NCBI GenBank assembly: GCA_941918925.1
Contig: OW799235.1
Location: 21,305,201-21,369,200 of the forward strand
Origin: Phyto melanocephala
Lineage: Eukaryota > Arthropoda > Insecta > Diptera > Rhinophoridae
Length of the DNA stretch: 64,000 nucleotides
Direction of reading: 5' to 3'
A program made the position numbers and the translations under genes. The notes below the pieces were generated by a model that worked only from the letters and a program-made list of their open reading frames with translations, was not told where the DNA came from and searched no databases. Positions 35,886 through 47,925 of the stretch are shown here, one piece after another. Within the stretch, counting starts at the first letter, position 1; the number at the start of each line of letters is the position of its first letter.

Positions 35886-36585
35886 ATAAAATGAAATAAA
35901 TAATCTTTTATTTTATTTTAAAATAATGAAACGTATGAGCTTGAAAGCCCGAATTTAGGAAATTTATTGGAAAATTATGATAATTATTTAGGGAAACGCA
36001 TAGTCTCACATTTTTTAATTTCAGTTACGTTGTTTTTGCAGTTACAAAAAACTAAAATAAATAATTAAAAAAGTAAAGGTGGGTGTCATTTACGTTAAAA
36101 TTGAAAGGCTTGTATTTCTGTAAAAATTTTTACTTATTAAATATTTTAACAGGCGAGGTGCTGAAGGCTGGAAAACAATCAATTTTTAAAAATATGTCAA
36201 TTACGTTATTTTCACTATTATGGTTTTAAAAGACTGATCGCAAGTTTGATAAGGATTTTACTCGAACGATCAAGCTTATTGTGTTTTTGGTAAAGAAATT
36301 CTTTTTAAAATTCCTAACTTTTGATGGCGATCAAATGCTGTAATTTGTCCCATTATCCTTATTAAATCATCAATCAAAGACGACGCTGCTAATGCTAAGT
36401 ATTTAATTTATTCTCAGACTATCTCGTGAAGATGTTGAATCAATGTTCCAAGTAGACCAGCACATATCTTTTCAGATGTTGATGGCTCCTTTCGCTATAT
36501 ATTTTAGAATTACAACAATTATATTATATATAGTTTTATAGACTGCTTTGGGAGTAGTGTAGTCATGTCTTGAAAAGAAAACCTT

Positions 36586-36704
36586 AGGGTCGTATTCATA
36601 AAAAATATTTTAGGTTTATTGAAGGCTTATTTGACACATTTCTCTACAACATCTGTCAAATAAGCCTTTTATAAACCTAAAATATTTTTTATGAATACGG
36701 CCCT
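36586..36704. mobile_element. 119-bp hairpin MITE
   Basis: The element is an almost complete palindrome: AGGGTCGTATTCAT...ATGAATACGGCCCT at its ends, then ATATTTTAGGTTTAT and GGCTTATTTGACA on each side of a 20-bp loop. TTA flanks both ends, compatible with a 3-bp TWA duplication of PIF/Harbinger-type MITEs. Confidence 0.75.
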
Positions 36705-38740
36705 TAGTCTGCAAGGATTTTTTAATTTAGGTTCTAAAATATATTCAAAAAATGTGTAATTTAGGATTCAATAAATATCTAAGTAACCTGCGACAGAAAT
36801 GTGTATTTCTATATAATTTAAGTTAGGCCTTCATTAAATTAAATTAAATTAAATTTTAGAAATTAAAATCTATTGCAATAACGATTGCAGCGTAATGTTA
36901 AATAAATAAAATTGTCTATATGTTTAAAATACAAGCATAAGTATGTGTGTATTTAATTATAATGTTATCCTTGTGAGCAAATATTGTCATTCTCGGGCAC
37001 TTGAAAAAACAAACATAATGACGAATTTCTTAATACTTGTTACAATGTGACATCCAGAAAGAAAATGAGGAAGTTAATGGAAAAATGTTGAAACCTTTAA
37101 TTGAAATGCATTTAAAGTGAATCGTGCTTTTTATGCAAAAGCTTCAACGTTTTCCCTAGCGGCTTTAAAAAAAATACAAGCAAAATAACTAGAATGCACA
37201 GGGTGCCTTAAAATGAAGGGTAAAAAACTCCCTTAATCTCAGGATTCTCTAAATTAAAACAAAGAAAATTCCTAAATTGAAAGAAAATTTTATGTTTATT
37301 TATTGTTTGTTAGAAACAAATAAAATTTTATTACATTAAAATATAGTTTCACCGTTTCATCGTTAAAGTCTGCATGTACTTTCAAAAAGATTTTTGCCTG
37401 CATAGACATGCATTTTAACATGTTGTTTTTTCTAATACGCTGAAAGCTACAAATGTAATTATGCGAACGAATACATGAAAACATGGAAAACGTAAATTTA
37501 TTTCGAACTAAAAAAATCTTAATGCACAATTGTAGACAGAAAAACTGGAAGACATAATAAATTGGTAGTGAATTATGCAAATAACATATTTATGTTTTAA
37601 GTAACAAATTGTAAGAAAAAAAAATACAATAAATCCTAGATTCATATGAAGCACATGTTAACAGTTTTGCAAAGGACATTAATTCCTCCTTTTACCCAGC
37701 TTTAGGTTGAAAGATATAGGCATTCTATAAGGCCACACCGGTGGTAGGAAGATGGATGTACCAAAGAAAGTTTCTTTTAATAATTCCTTAATCTTATTAC
37801 ATTTTAAATTCGACCTAATCATTAACTCAGTCCCTTCAACGTAATTTCTTACCTGAAGCCTGAAGCTTACCTGAAGCCTGAATAGTGCTTTTTTAAGGGC
37901 TTCGTATCTAATATGTCTAAACGCAGTACATTGGAGATTGCAGTTTTTAAGAGTTTTGTTCTTCTCTTCACATGCTCTAGGTGTTGTGCTATTTAATATT
38001 CCCGTTATAGCTAAAGCAGTTCTCAACTTTGTAAGACTTGTCCTTAGTTTTTTGAATTTTGACATTTAAATTTTTTTCATTCTCTTAAGATTTGAATTTT
38101 TCGATAGCAAAATTTGGCCGCTACTTCTTCAATTGCCCAAGCTTCAAGTTCATTTTTTAAACTTCCGAAAAGGCTTAGAAAATTTTCAAAGTTGTGGTCT
38201 TTATAACTGGTACCATTTTGGATATTTTGTCATCTTATTCATTTTCAATTTTGAGGTAGAATCAATATAATCTATAGAGGCCTACAATTCAGGTAAGACG
38301 AGTTTACCAAAATTTTGCATTGGAAGACATTTTGAGACGAAATTTTTCGATTCTTTAATATTGATAATAACTTGGCTGATTGCTAAAAGTGTTATTATTA
38401 ATTCCTTTAAATATTTGATGCCGTAGTGTCAATAATATTAGTCTCGTAGACTGTATGGTGACAGGTGTTTATCTTTGATTTAGTTTTCATCGTAGAAACC
38501 CATTGCAGTTCGGTCGCCAATTTTAGATTTTTATTAACTAATTCTGCACTCCTCCGTTGTCATTGTTTTCTCCCTCTGCTGTTATGGTGATAAGGTTTTA
38601 GAAATACAAATGGGACAGTTGTGGGCCATCTTCTGTTTCACCGAGATAAAATTGCACCCTATTTTGATTATCCATTTTGGATGAAAAGTATTTACGAGTG
38701 ACATAAATATGTTAAAGAGAACGTCAAAGTATGAAAATAA
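36705..38740. other. A+T-rich spacer with one unrecognised 128-codon ORF
   Basis: A minus-strand ORF at 37679-38065 starts with ATG and encodes a basic 128-residue product (MSKFKKLRTSLTK at the start, then a run rich in K, L and R). I recognise no family, there is no splice or promoter context, and it may be chance or element debris. The remainder shows nothing. Confidence 0.3.
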
Positions 38741-38744
38741 AAGT

Positions 38745-38960
38745 ACAAATCTGTGGCTTGGAGCTAAAAGTGTCAACGTCACTTTTTTGCTCTTTTTTTA
38801 ATAAAACATCTTTAGTCATACTTTACCCAGAAGAGCTTCATAAATTAAATGCTGGCCAATGTCACTATGAAAGCACCTATAAAAGTTGAAGATCAATTCC
38901 ATTTTTCTCAAAAGTAAATATTTTGACATGGGCCCTTTTAGCTCCAAGCCACAGAAATAA
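38745..38960. repeat. Inverted repeat, ~20-bp arms
   Basis: CTGTGGCTTGGAGCTAAAAG (about 38749-38770) is repeated as its exact complement CTTTTAGCTCCAAGCCACAG (about 38935-38956), enclosing about 165 bp of non-coding DNA. Confidence 0.65.
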
Positions 38961-39736
38961 AAGAAGTACGATAGAGATAAATGGGTCATTTCTAGATCCC
39001 CTTCATCGAGAATCCGTGGAATGAATAGTATTCCCAGGTATCCAGGAGTGCATCTTCTACTTCAGGTCTGTTTCCGGAAATTCTAAACTGATTCGGTAGT
39101 GGAAGCATTAATTGATTCTGGATGCTGAAAAAGATAGTTGTATTACCCAGTTCTGTATTATTTTTAATGAATTCCATTAATTTCTATTTATATTTCAGAA
39201 ATAGCTATTTGCTTTTCAGAAATTTTTATTTGTATTTCAGTATTTTCCAATTGTATTTAAGAATATTCCGTACGCATTTCAGAATAATTTTCTGGCTGAA
39301 ATAGGTTAGGAACTTAAAATATCGCAAAGATATTTGCTTGAAATATACCGCAATAATTTCAATACTTGCAATCATTGTTGATAACTACAAGTTAATTTTC
39401 GATCCATTGAATGATCATTTTACAGCCGAAGGTGCAATATAAAGAAAGAGTAACAGAGTAACAGATTGTTTTGTTGGTTACACCTCTTACTTGATTTAAA
39501 TTTTCTTTTATAATCAGAAATTTGATTTTCTTAGTTTTACAGTTTTTTTCGATGCCAAACTTTGAACATATAGTTAAAAGAGCAGAAATTTAAGTGGGGT
39601 ACTTCTAAGAGAACAAGTAGTCGTGGTGGCGTTCTTTGAATTCAAGCAGTTATGAACAGTAGCAGTTCACTAACTGTAGATTAACTGAAAGGATTACAGC
39701 TATTTATCTCACGAAAACTAAACTTGAGCCTCTCAT
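38961..39736. other. A+T-rich spacer
   Basis: No gene. TTTCAG-rich repeated words at 39195-39290 are the only structure seen. Confidence 0.4.
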
Positions 39737-40818
39737 TATACCCGCCACCAAAAAAATGGTGGGGGTATATTCATTTTGTCATTCCGTTTGTAACACATCG
39801 AAATATCCATTTTAGACCCCATAAAGTATATATATTCTGAATCAGGGTTTGATTTGATGACGATCTAGCTGTGTCAATCCGTCTGTCCGTCTGTTGAAAG
39901 CACGATAGTTGTCGCACCGAAAAAACTACGGGGCTAAAATTTTTCCAAAATATTTCTTATAGACAAGACTTATTTGGTATTTAAAATGGGCTAAATCGGA
40001 ATACTAGGAAGTAAGTTATAGCTTGTAATGCAAGAGTAGGTCGAAAAAACTGTGTCCCTCGAACATCGAATAAAATAGAATTGTGTCCAAACGCATTAAC
40101 GTACAGTCATGAAACTTCGAATATATATTTCGAGTCAAAATAATATCTCTTCCCAAAAATTGCTTACATCTATGCATTAGGAAAGGAGTTATAGATAAAA
40201 ATGTACGAAAATGTATACCGCGCTGTGTATTTTTCAGTATATTTTAAATTTAAAACCTAATAAAACTGACAAAATAAGATGTACGATTCTGAAATTTAGC
40301 AAACTTTGTTCTTTGTTAATGGGCTTTTCTGTGACGGAAAATCAATGTGCCACGTCCACTTTTACGCCCACCTCCCATATAACGTTTTACCTAAAATGCA
40401 TATAATTTCTCTATTTATAAAGATTTTGGAATAATAAAGGGCAATATTGAAACATCAAAGTTGTACTCATTAGCAAAAACAACTTTGACACGCCTACTAT
40501 AACGCCCACTTTTCACGTTATCTACCGTTAATGAAATTTAAAAGCTCATAAACCGACAAAATTAGAGGTATGATGATTAAATTTGCTACATATATTCTTC
40601 TTATCAATGTAGTTGTTGTGCCAAAAAGCTTAGGTTATACGCCCACTTTAACGCCTACCTCCCATATAAAGGTTTATCTTAAATTCATGTAATTTCTCTA
40701 TTGACAAAGTTTTTGGGAAAATAAAGGACTATATTGAAATGTCTAAGTTGTATTTATTAGCAGAAACTTTATTGGCACGCCTACTTTAACGCCCACTTTC
40801 ATTGAAAGACTACATTAA

Positions 40819-42576
40819 CCCATTTCCAGCCGCGAAACATAAAAGTCGTCCGAATTCGATGAAATCCAGGTTTCTATATAACATGAGGCTACTGAATTCA
40901 AATTCGTTATCAAAATTCACGTATCTCTGTGGAGATCGTCAGAAATCGGTGTTCGCAAGCGCGAACGTTGGCCGCTATTCAACATTATTATTTTTTGTTT
41001 TAAAAAATTTCATATGATTTTCTTTTTCATATCTAAAGATACAATTAACACAAATTTTTTATGATTTTATCAATTATATTTATTAAGAAAAATTATGAAA
41101 TTATAGTACCCCTCAAAACATATAGGATGTAAATGTACATTACACTTTTGGCGCATTCATTTTATTGGCTTTCCACAGGTTTTTAATCTGCAACGTCTAG
41201 GTTTTCCATCTATCTGATCTACGGAAATGTGCTCTCAATTGACTCTTTATAAGTTGCGAGGTACAAATTCTGGAGACTTATCTATTCTTTCAGATGACAA
41301 CAAAAGCTGTTTTGCTATTATAATTTGGAAGCTTTTTTTGGCATAGGTTTTTCGTTCTTTTCATTTGAAGCAAAGCAGTGTAGCTTCCATGCATTGATAA
41401 CCGATGCGCCTAAAACTGAAACAAAAACGTCCAATACCACTTTTTACAGCGAATATTTATTCTATAATTTTGAACGGCATTGTCAGGCAAAATTTTCCAT
41501 CTTTTTACCGAGTGAAATGGCTCAATTTGGTCAAAACTAGTACAAATTGTCAATTCTTTATTATCAGCCCAACGACAACCCAATATATTGTTCGCTTGAT
41601 CAGAAGTCAGAATCACCACGGTTCAATTCATTTCCTGTTTTTAAAGGTGCCTTTATAATTTTATTGTTGCGGACAGTTCCAGTTGCACAAAATTGTTTTT
41701 CGCTAAGCAAACACATTAGTTGGTATGACGTGAAAAAGTTATCGAAAAAAACTCTGTTGTAATTTGTGTTTTCAACATTTTGTAATATTCTTAATACAAC
41801 ATCTGCACCTAACCCGATTTGGCAATCATAATTATCACTGGCACCCGAATACGGTATACAGTTATACAAATACCCATTTGAAGAGCAAATACGCCATAAT
41901 ATGTAACCAAATTGAATCGGTTTGTTTCTTATGTACATTTTACATGAGTGGCGTTCGAAATATGGAACCATTTTTTCATCGATCGACAAATCGGAACTCC
42001 ATATGCCAAACTGCATGTATTTTGAGTTTGCAATGTCTATCAATAGTATAACCTGAGGAATAAACACATTATAAGCCAATCAATCTCACAGGAAGTTAAA
42101 ATTTATTTTCCTTGGTTAGCTTATCGTTAAGTAATGTATAGATTGCTTTATGTCTCTGAACATTTTTTTTTTTTCAATTATAGATGTTGAATAGCAGCCA
42201 ACGTTCGCGCTTGCGAACAGCAATATTTGCTGTTAAGTACAAGAACTGTGTTAAAATTTTTCCTAGTGTTTTGTTTTGATTTTACTTTGTTTATTTGTTC
42301 CTGTAAAGACTGCATAGTTACAATTTTAATTCTTTTACAATAAATAAACATGATCGGTTAAATTAAAAACCTCTTAAAATGGTGGTGTAGAAAAATCGCG
42401 AATACCATAAAAAAGATATTATTAACAAAATTATTATTTCTTATTTATATTAGCTAAGAATATATACAACACTTCTGCGTAAAAAATTTAAACATGACAG
42501 TTCAGTAAAGCAGGAAAAATTACCGATCAAAACGAGTAAGTTTTGTGTTCGCAAGTGCGAAGAGAATGGAAATGGG
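40819..42576 (-). mobile_element. piggyBac-like DNA transposon, degenerate
   Basis: It is flanked by TTAA on both sides (40815-40818 and 42577-42580), and the termini are CCCATTTCCA and its exact complement TGGAAATGGG. A subterminal 20-bp inverted repeat, TTCGCAAGCGCGAACGTTGG (about 40952) and its complement (about 42199), plus a third TTCGCAAGTGCGAA near the right end, look like transposase-binding sites. Length is 1758 bp, shorter than autonomous piggyBac (about 2.3-2.5 kb). Confidence 0.9.
41160..42079 (-). pseudogene. piggyBac transposase relic (DDE_Tnp_1_7)
   Basis: The main frame (42079-41600) contains SDLSIDEKMVPYFERHSC, the first catalytic Asp in the 'S.DE.M..F.GR' context, followed by KPIQFGYILW, then NRVFFDNFFTSYQLM with the second catalytic Asp. 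After a stop at 41600 the frame shifts and 41619-41410 continues with 'CRWADNK' and NYRINIRCKKWYW. The segment with the 'GGVD..DQ' third Asp is deleted just before it. The C-terminal cysteine-rich domain is not legible. The N-terminus lacks a proper start. It is non-functional. Confidence 0.85.
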
Positions 42577-42614
42577 TTAACAAAAGCATTTTAGTAGCAT
42601 ATCGAAGTTATAAA

Positions 42615-43136
42615 GGGTGGTTAAATTTTAAGAGCCGATGTTGATTTTAAATAAAACACAAATTATTTAAGAAATTATTATCATTTCTTTTTATAATGAT
42701 AATATTTGTATTGTTCAATTATGTATTTAACAAAATATCGGCCAGATGCCCCAACCCAGCCTTGGCGACACTCCTCTATCTGATGGTCCAAATTTTCAAT
42801 GACAATGAACTAAGAAGGCATTCACAGATTTTCTAACATTTTATACAGACCTGTTTTGCAGAAATTTAAATATTTTTTACAATTCTCCCGATTGTGGACG
42901 AATTTGAACGATTATGTTGACCAAAAGTATTACGAAGTTCACAAAATGCATTTTGATTTGAACGCCCATTTTCATAAAAAACCTGAATAACTTTAAAGCG
43001 TTGCTCATTTGCGTATCTTTCCACGGATCAAATTGAGTAAGTTTGAGATTGAGAAATGTCAAATGAAATGCAGAAAACAAATTTGATGTCTAGGTGTAGT
43101 TCACCTTTAACATGGGCCCTTAAAATTTAACCACCC
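42615..43136. mobile_element. TIR transposon relic without Helitron (empty site)
   Basis: The ends GGGTGGTTAAATTTTAAG and TTAAAATTTAACCACCC are perfect inverted complements. It corresponds to 13864-15375 and shows the uninterrupted Helitron target GAGAAATGTCAAA near 43045-43057. Confidence 0.7.
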
Positions 43137-43283
43137 TCTACAAAGAAAGTGATACATATTTTATTATAAAGAGATTATTCTATAGCGATTTACAAAATAA
43201 TAAATATTGTGCTTTAAATGTACACAAAATTGGTGGTGGGTATAAAAGATTCGGCACAGCCGAATATAGTGCTCTTACTTGTT

Positions 43284-44729
43284 TAATTTTCTATTTAATG
43301 TTTTATTGGTCCTTTTAAATAGAATAAAAAGATAGAAGTCACCTGGTTGGAAATTTTAAACGTTTATAACAATCCTACAGTCATATTTGAGGTAAATTGA
43401 TCAGTTGGCTTGTATATTTTTTCTTTAAAATTTAGGCTGAATAAAAACTCAACCAAAGAATTGTGCTTTCAGCATGAATAATCTGGAAGTAATTGAAGAG
43501 ATGTGATTATATTTACTGGAATTCTTCTTCAAAAATTATAGTAAAAGATTCATAAAGGACTTTAAATTTGTCAAAATATTTTTACTACATATTTTTCTTA
43601 GTGCAATAAATACATTATAAGAAACTAGATATTAGTTGTAGTTAAATAAGATTATATTTAATAATAAACTAATTACTTGTAATTTTTTTTTATATCAATC
43701 TTATGATAAGGATTATGTTCTTCCAAGGATGCATTTCTGTACATGTCAATACATTTGGCTGTATAATATAATAAACAGAAACGTTATTGTTTAATATTCC
43801 CAGTTAAATTGGCTTTGTTATAGGTTTTTTACACAAAGCTCTAATGCACTTGCTTAGTGAAAGTTTCTAAAAAAAAACTTTAATATAAAATTTTACTATT
43901 TATGCAAGTGTTAAGGGGTGTCCCAATAACTATACAAAATAACTATTTTCATAGGAAGAAAAAAAAACTTTCACGCTCTTTATTTTTGGATTTTAAACTG
44001 AATTAAGCCTAAGAAAATAGGCAATATTAGAGAATATGTTATATTTTGAATTGTAAAGCACACCCTTACAAAGCTTTGTTTCTTTAAAATACTGCACTCA
44101 ACACAAAAGCAACACAAGTGTATGTGTGTACACAAAATATGTATTTTAAAACCAAAACAGGCAATTTTTTGTTTCTTTCAAATCTCAGGTGTAGTGCTCT
44201 ATATGAATTTCATTAGAGAGTTTGCCAGTGAGTGAATAAGTGTGTGATTGTATGTGTGACTGTATGTGTTAAAGTGTATTTGTTTAAAATGCTTTTGGCA
44301 TTGGAATAATTTAATATTTTCTTCTATCTACATATGCAGTCATTGTGTATGCCATGTTTTATAATGACGATTATAATGCACTTTATTATAATTTGCCAAA
44401 GACATGATTAGATCTTTTTAAATGCGAATAAAAATCTCATGAAATGCTTTTAGATTTCCGTTTAAATAAATATTAAGGAAGAAAACGACCAACTGAATTT
44501 AATAATTGATAGAAGAAAATGGATTTAAAAAATTAAGAAAAAATGTCTATAGTTAAATAAATAAAAGGCTGATCAAGCATATATTAAATATTCACTTCAT
44601 TAACATTTTAACATAAACATTAACACTAGCACTTTTGCTTCATCATACTATTCTTTAATTAGATCTTTAGATCTCACTGCTAATAGTTTCTAAAGTTTTT
44701 TCAAAGTCAACGATAAATATTGGTAGGTA
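43284..44729. other. A+T-rich spacer, no gene seen
   Basis: A TGTGTG-rich stretch (44230-44275) and otherwise intron-like DNA. No supported coding sequence. Confidence 0.4.
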
Positions 44730-45340
44730 GGTAGCAAGGCTGGTGCCAAGTTACCCTGACACCCTCACCCAAAGACCAATACGGTCCATTGTGAAATAAA
44801 AAGAAGGATAGAATAAGAATAGAAGAAAGAATAGAAAAAAGACAAGTGGTGAAGCAGTAGACACCAAATCAATACCAAAAAGAGCTAAACACTACAATCG
44901 AGCCGTTCTCAATCGTGTCAAGAAGCCGGGTAATTCCCATTACGAATCCTATCAGATTCTCAAATCCACTTTGATATATCCTCCATTTTACCTAGGAATC
45001 TACTATCTAGCCATATCAACTTGCAAGTCTGCAGGCTGGGACAATGGAACAAAATGTGCTCAACTGTGTCCAACTCCTCCGGATCCTCGCACAGCCTGCA
45101 CATATCTAACAGGTTTATTGCCTATATTTTGAAAATACTGTTTATGGGTCGAAACGCTACTTTTTATTACCTTAACAGTGCATAAGTTGGCTCCAGTATG
45201 TGGCTTAACCGTATTCTTAACATTTTTATACAGCTGGAGTATGGGAAATCCTCCGCAGTTGCTTTACAACTATAAGACTTCTTTTTTTTTCATCGTCAAC
45301 CATATGTTCTTCGAAAGGGTTAAAAAAATACTGCTAGTTT
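44730..45340 (-). pseudogene. LINE ORF2 C-terminal (CCHC) fragment and 3' UTR
   Basis: On the minus strand the frame near 45130-44960 reads CRLCEDPEELDTVEHILFHC, then PSLQTCKLIW. This is the C-x2-C-x(n)-H-x4-C cysteine/histidine motif found at the C-terminus of I/R1/LOA-type LINE proteins. Upstream, the frame is broken. Downstream is a 3' UTR with CACAATGGACCGTATTGG and a terminal CCTACCTACC tail at 44732. The same tail is at 1141-1370. Confidence 0.7.
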
Positions 45341-45900
45341 AGGTTTACTGCTACGTTATTGAAGTATTGCCTTCATCTGTCCCGATAATGTTGGATTGCG
45401 GTGAGTGTAGCATTTTCTTTATGTTTGTTTTTATCATTATACCTTTGAATGATGATATTTATTTGATACATATTTAAAATTCTAGCTGAAAGTAAGTGAC
45501 AGTCTGTTTTATGTCGACTTAAAAGGGCATAAGTCAAGCTCGTTTTATTGGATCTTCTCTTCACAATAAAAAAAAATTTAGTGAAGTCAAATTTTATAAT
45601 ACTGGTGGCTAATTAATGTCACATTCGCAAGAGATAACTACGTAGTCAAATGTTTGTGTTGGTAAGTTTAAAGTTTTATACTGCTTAAATTATATTTCTT
45701 TATCACATATTCAAAGACTTATGACTTTAACCAACAACGCCCAGTGTAACAAATTTCTATAGCATGTTCGAAATTTGTTTGGGTCGTTATTTAAATATGT
45801 CGCTACAAACGATGAAGAAGAGAAACTTTATATTGAAGCTTTACTTTAAACATCTGTCATATTAAAACATACATTTCATGAAGGTTAAATTCTGAAGAAA
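45341..45900. other. A+T-rich spacer
   Basis: No supported gene. A 63-codon minus frame at 45373-45564 is not recognisable. Confidence 0.4.
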
Positions 45901-45977
45901 ATCACGTTTCCCTTAATAAATGATGAAAACGAGACTTTATCTATAGGGGATGCTTTCAAACGAAATATATTTTATAT

Positions 45978-46226
45978 ATGACTTGTCAAATTGTGCAAAC
46001 TTTAAAGAATTTCTGTCGAGAAAGTGCACTTAATATGTCAACCATTCAAAGAGTGGTCAAATTTAAAGGAGCTGGGTTGGTTACGGACAGTAAGCCTCCT
46101 CTGCGTCAACGAATTGGTCAGTTTCTTGAAATCATTGTTATAGATAAAATGTCGCCAAAAACTTCAATTCACCATCATTATCCAACAATTTCAAATCTTG
46201 TGAAGTACTATGTAGCAAATCTTTTA
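45978..46226 (+). pseudogene. Mariner-type transposase relic, 5' piece
   Basis: The frame reads MSTIQRVVKFKGAGLV.DSKPPLRQR, matching the N-terminal HTH and the linker ('VVKKFEETG...KPP.R.R') of a mariner lineage whose other relic is at 27427-28443. It stops at TA (46225-46226), where the CMC transposon begins. Joining to 62591 restores the expected continuation 'HVQNSVNLGTQ', which corresponds to the family's 'YK.QL.QEL'. Confidence 0.75.
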
Positions 46227-47633
46227 CACAGTAAAAAATTTGGGATTAATTGTAATACCAAGCCGGTGTGTATATATAACAAAGTCAAAAAAGATTAAAA
46301 TTAACTCCAGTATAGCATTATTATAAAGAGATTGAATAAGAGACAGTGAGAGAGCATTACTTTTTACTCAATTTTTCAGAGCATTAAAATAACACTGATA
46401 TTTATTACATTTTATACTTTTTTTGTCATTAAAATTAAACTAAAATATTACATAAATAATACTTGACGAGAATTAATGTAATACCATATAAAGTAATTTC
46501 CACGCCGAACGAGGTGTTATTTTGAATATAAAAAGGAATTGGATTAATAACATCCGGAATAAACTGTATTCTCGAAAAGGTGTAATTTTCAATATCGCAC
46601 TGAATAAATTCTATGCTAAACAAGTGTTGCTTTTAACCTAGGTAGAGCTAAAATTAACACCTTTTTTTCGTAAAATTTTACTTCTGAAAATAAATAAAAC
46701 AAATTTCATTGCGTTTTATAAATTTTCTTTTATTTTCAAATTAGTTCTAAATTATTGCCTTAAGACATCAGGTGTTAATAAAAATTCTTTTGAATTAATC
46801 ACATAACTTTCATATGGCCTTAAAAAGTCAATTTCCTTAAAACTAAATATTTTTTAAACATTTTGAGGTATTATTTCATATGAATTTAAGACATTGTCTA
46901 GTAGTTTACTTATATACAAATCAAATAGAAAATAAGGTTCTTCATTAACTACATATATTTTTTTAATTTTACCAAACATGAAAAACGCATTATCTTTTTT
47001 TAAATATAAAACGAATGAAGGGGTATAAATGTAACCGTACTTTAATTCTAATTTATTAGTTGAAAATACTTTTAATGAATCGGTTAGGCTCAAGGTGTTA
47101 CATTTATAATTACGAACTTCAAAACTCAAATCTTTGAAATTAAGAAGAAATAATTTACTAAACACAAATGTATTCTTAAAACATATGGTTTCCCATTTGA
47201 CACTCATTTTTGTTTGGTATCTGTTGGCAAGTGTTTTACACAAATTTTTGTAATTATTTACAACTGGTACATCTTTAATGAACTCACGATGTTTAGCTTC
47301 ATATCTCATTGCCCACGTATGACTCAGTGGTCCTAATTTTTTTATTACTGATGGATAATGAGTTATGTAATGATGCTTTGGCAAAAGTGTTTCTTTATAA
47401 TCCTCAACAACACTTTTTAAATGAATTTGAATTTCATTTTTAAGTACATTTATGTCCTCGTTTTTGATCGATGAAGTCATCGTTATATTCACGATCCTTA
47501 TAAGAGAAATGACTCCTTTCCACAATTGAGGTAAATTGTTATAAATGTTATAAAAAATGAAAGGAAAATGCAAAATAAGGCATAAATTTTGAGAAGCCGT
47601 AAGCCCTATGGAAGTGCGACATTTCTTATCAAC

Positions 47634-47637
47634 AGTT
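47634..47637. other. Target site duplication AGTT (left)
   Basis: AGTT at 47634-47637 precedes the LTR TG, and AGTT at 58602-58605 follows the other LTR's CA. A 4-bp duplication is normal for Ty3/Gypsy integration. Confidence 0.9.
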
Positions 47638-47925
47638 TGTAACGAACCTTTTTGATAGCTGGGGTAAAACTCACCGGTGCCAAGGCCCTGTCACAAAAAT
47701 TTATTTTTGTTGGACCGCTTGTGAAAAGAAACACGTGTTGTTTTTTTTTTTTAACTATATTTTACCCCCCGTTTACTCTTTATTAATTGACTATTATTTA
47801 TCATTAGACAGGTCTTTACATGACCTCTTAAAATAATAGAATCAAAACGATGTGTCTTAAATATCGGGTAACGACCGACGGCGAGGATGGTGGCGCTCGG
47901 TGGTAAAGAAAAGTTAGTGACTATG

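Larger units (their letters stand above)
35106..35957 (+). mobile_element. 5'-truncated Penelope-like retroelement
   Basis: A 91-bp inverted repeat flanks the element: 35106-35196 is the reverse complement of 35867-35957 with about one mismatch. Between them are a GIY-YIG endonuclease ORF and a 3' UTR ending in a hammerhead motif. Inverted LTR-like ends, a C-terminal GIY-YIG nuclease and hammerhead ribozymes are the combination established for Penelope-like elements. The reverse transcriptase part is missing, as expected of a 5'-truncated copy. Confidence 0.9.
39737..43283 (+). mobile_element. Helentron-like element (type B) carrying a piggyBac insertion
   Basis: The 5' end TATACCCGCCACC and 3' end GATTCGGCACAGCCGAA..CTCTTACTTGTT match the element at 12160-17603. 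It has about two units of the 288-bp array (40330-40800), the piggyBac element at 40819-42576, and the TIR relic at 42615-43136 without the Helitron. It is the cleaner copy for defining this family. Confidence 0.75.

Noticed and set aside
37679..38065. 128-codon ORF with ATG as a host gene
   Set aside because: No recognisable domain, splice context or promoter; kept only as a note in the spacer entry.
41325..41762. Plus-strand frames over the piggyBac element
   Set aside because: Antisense to clear piggyBac transposase motifs on the minus strand.
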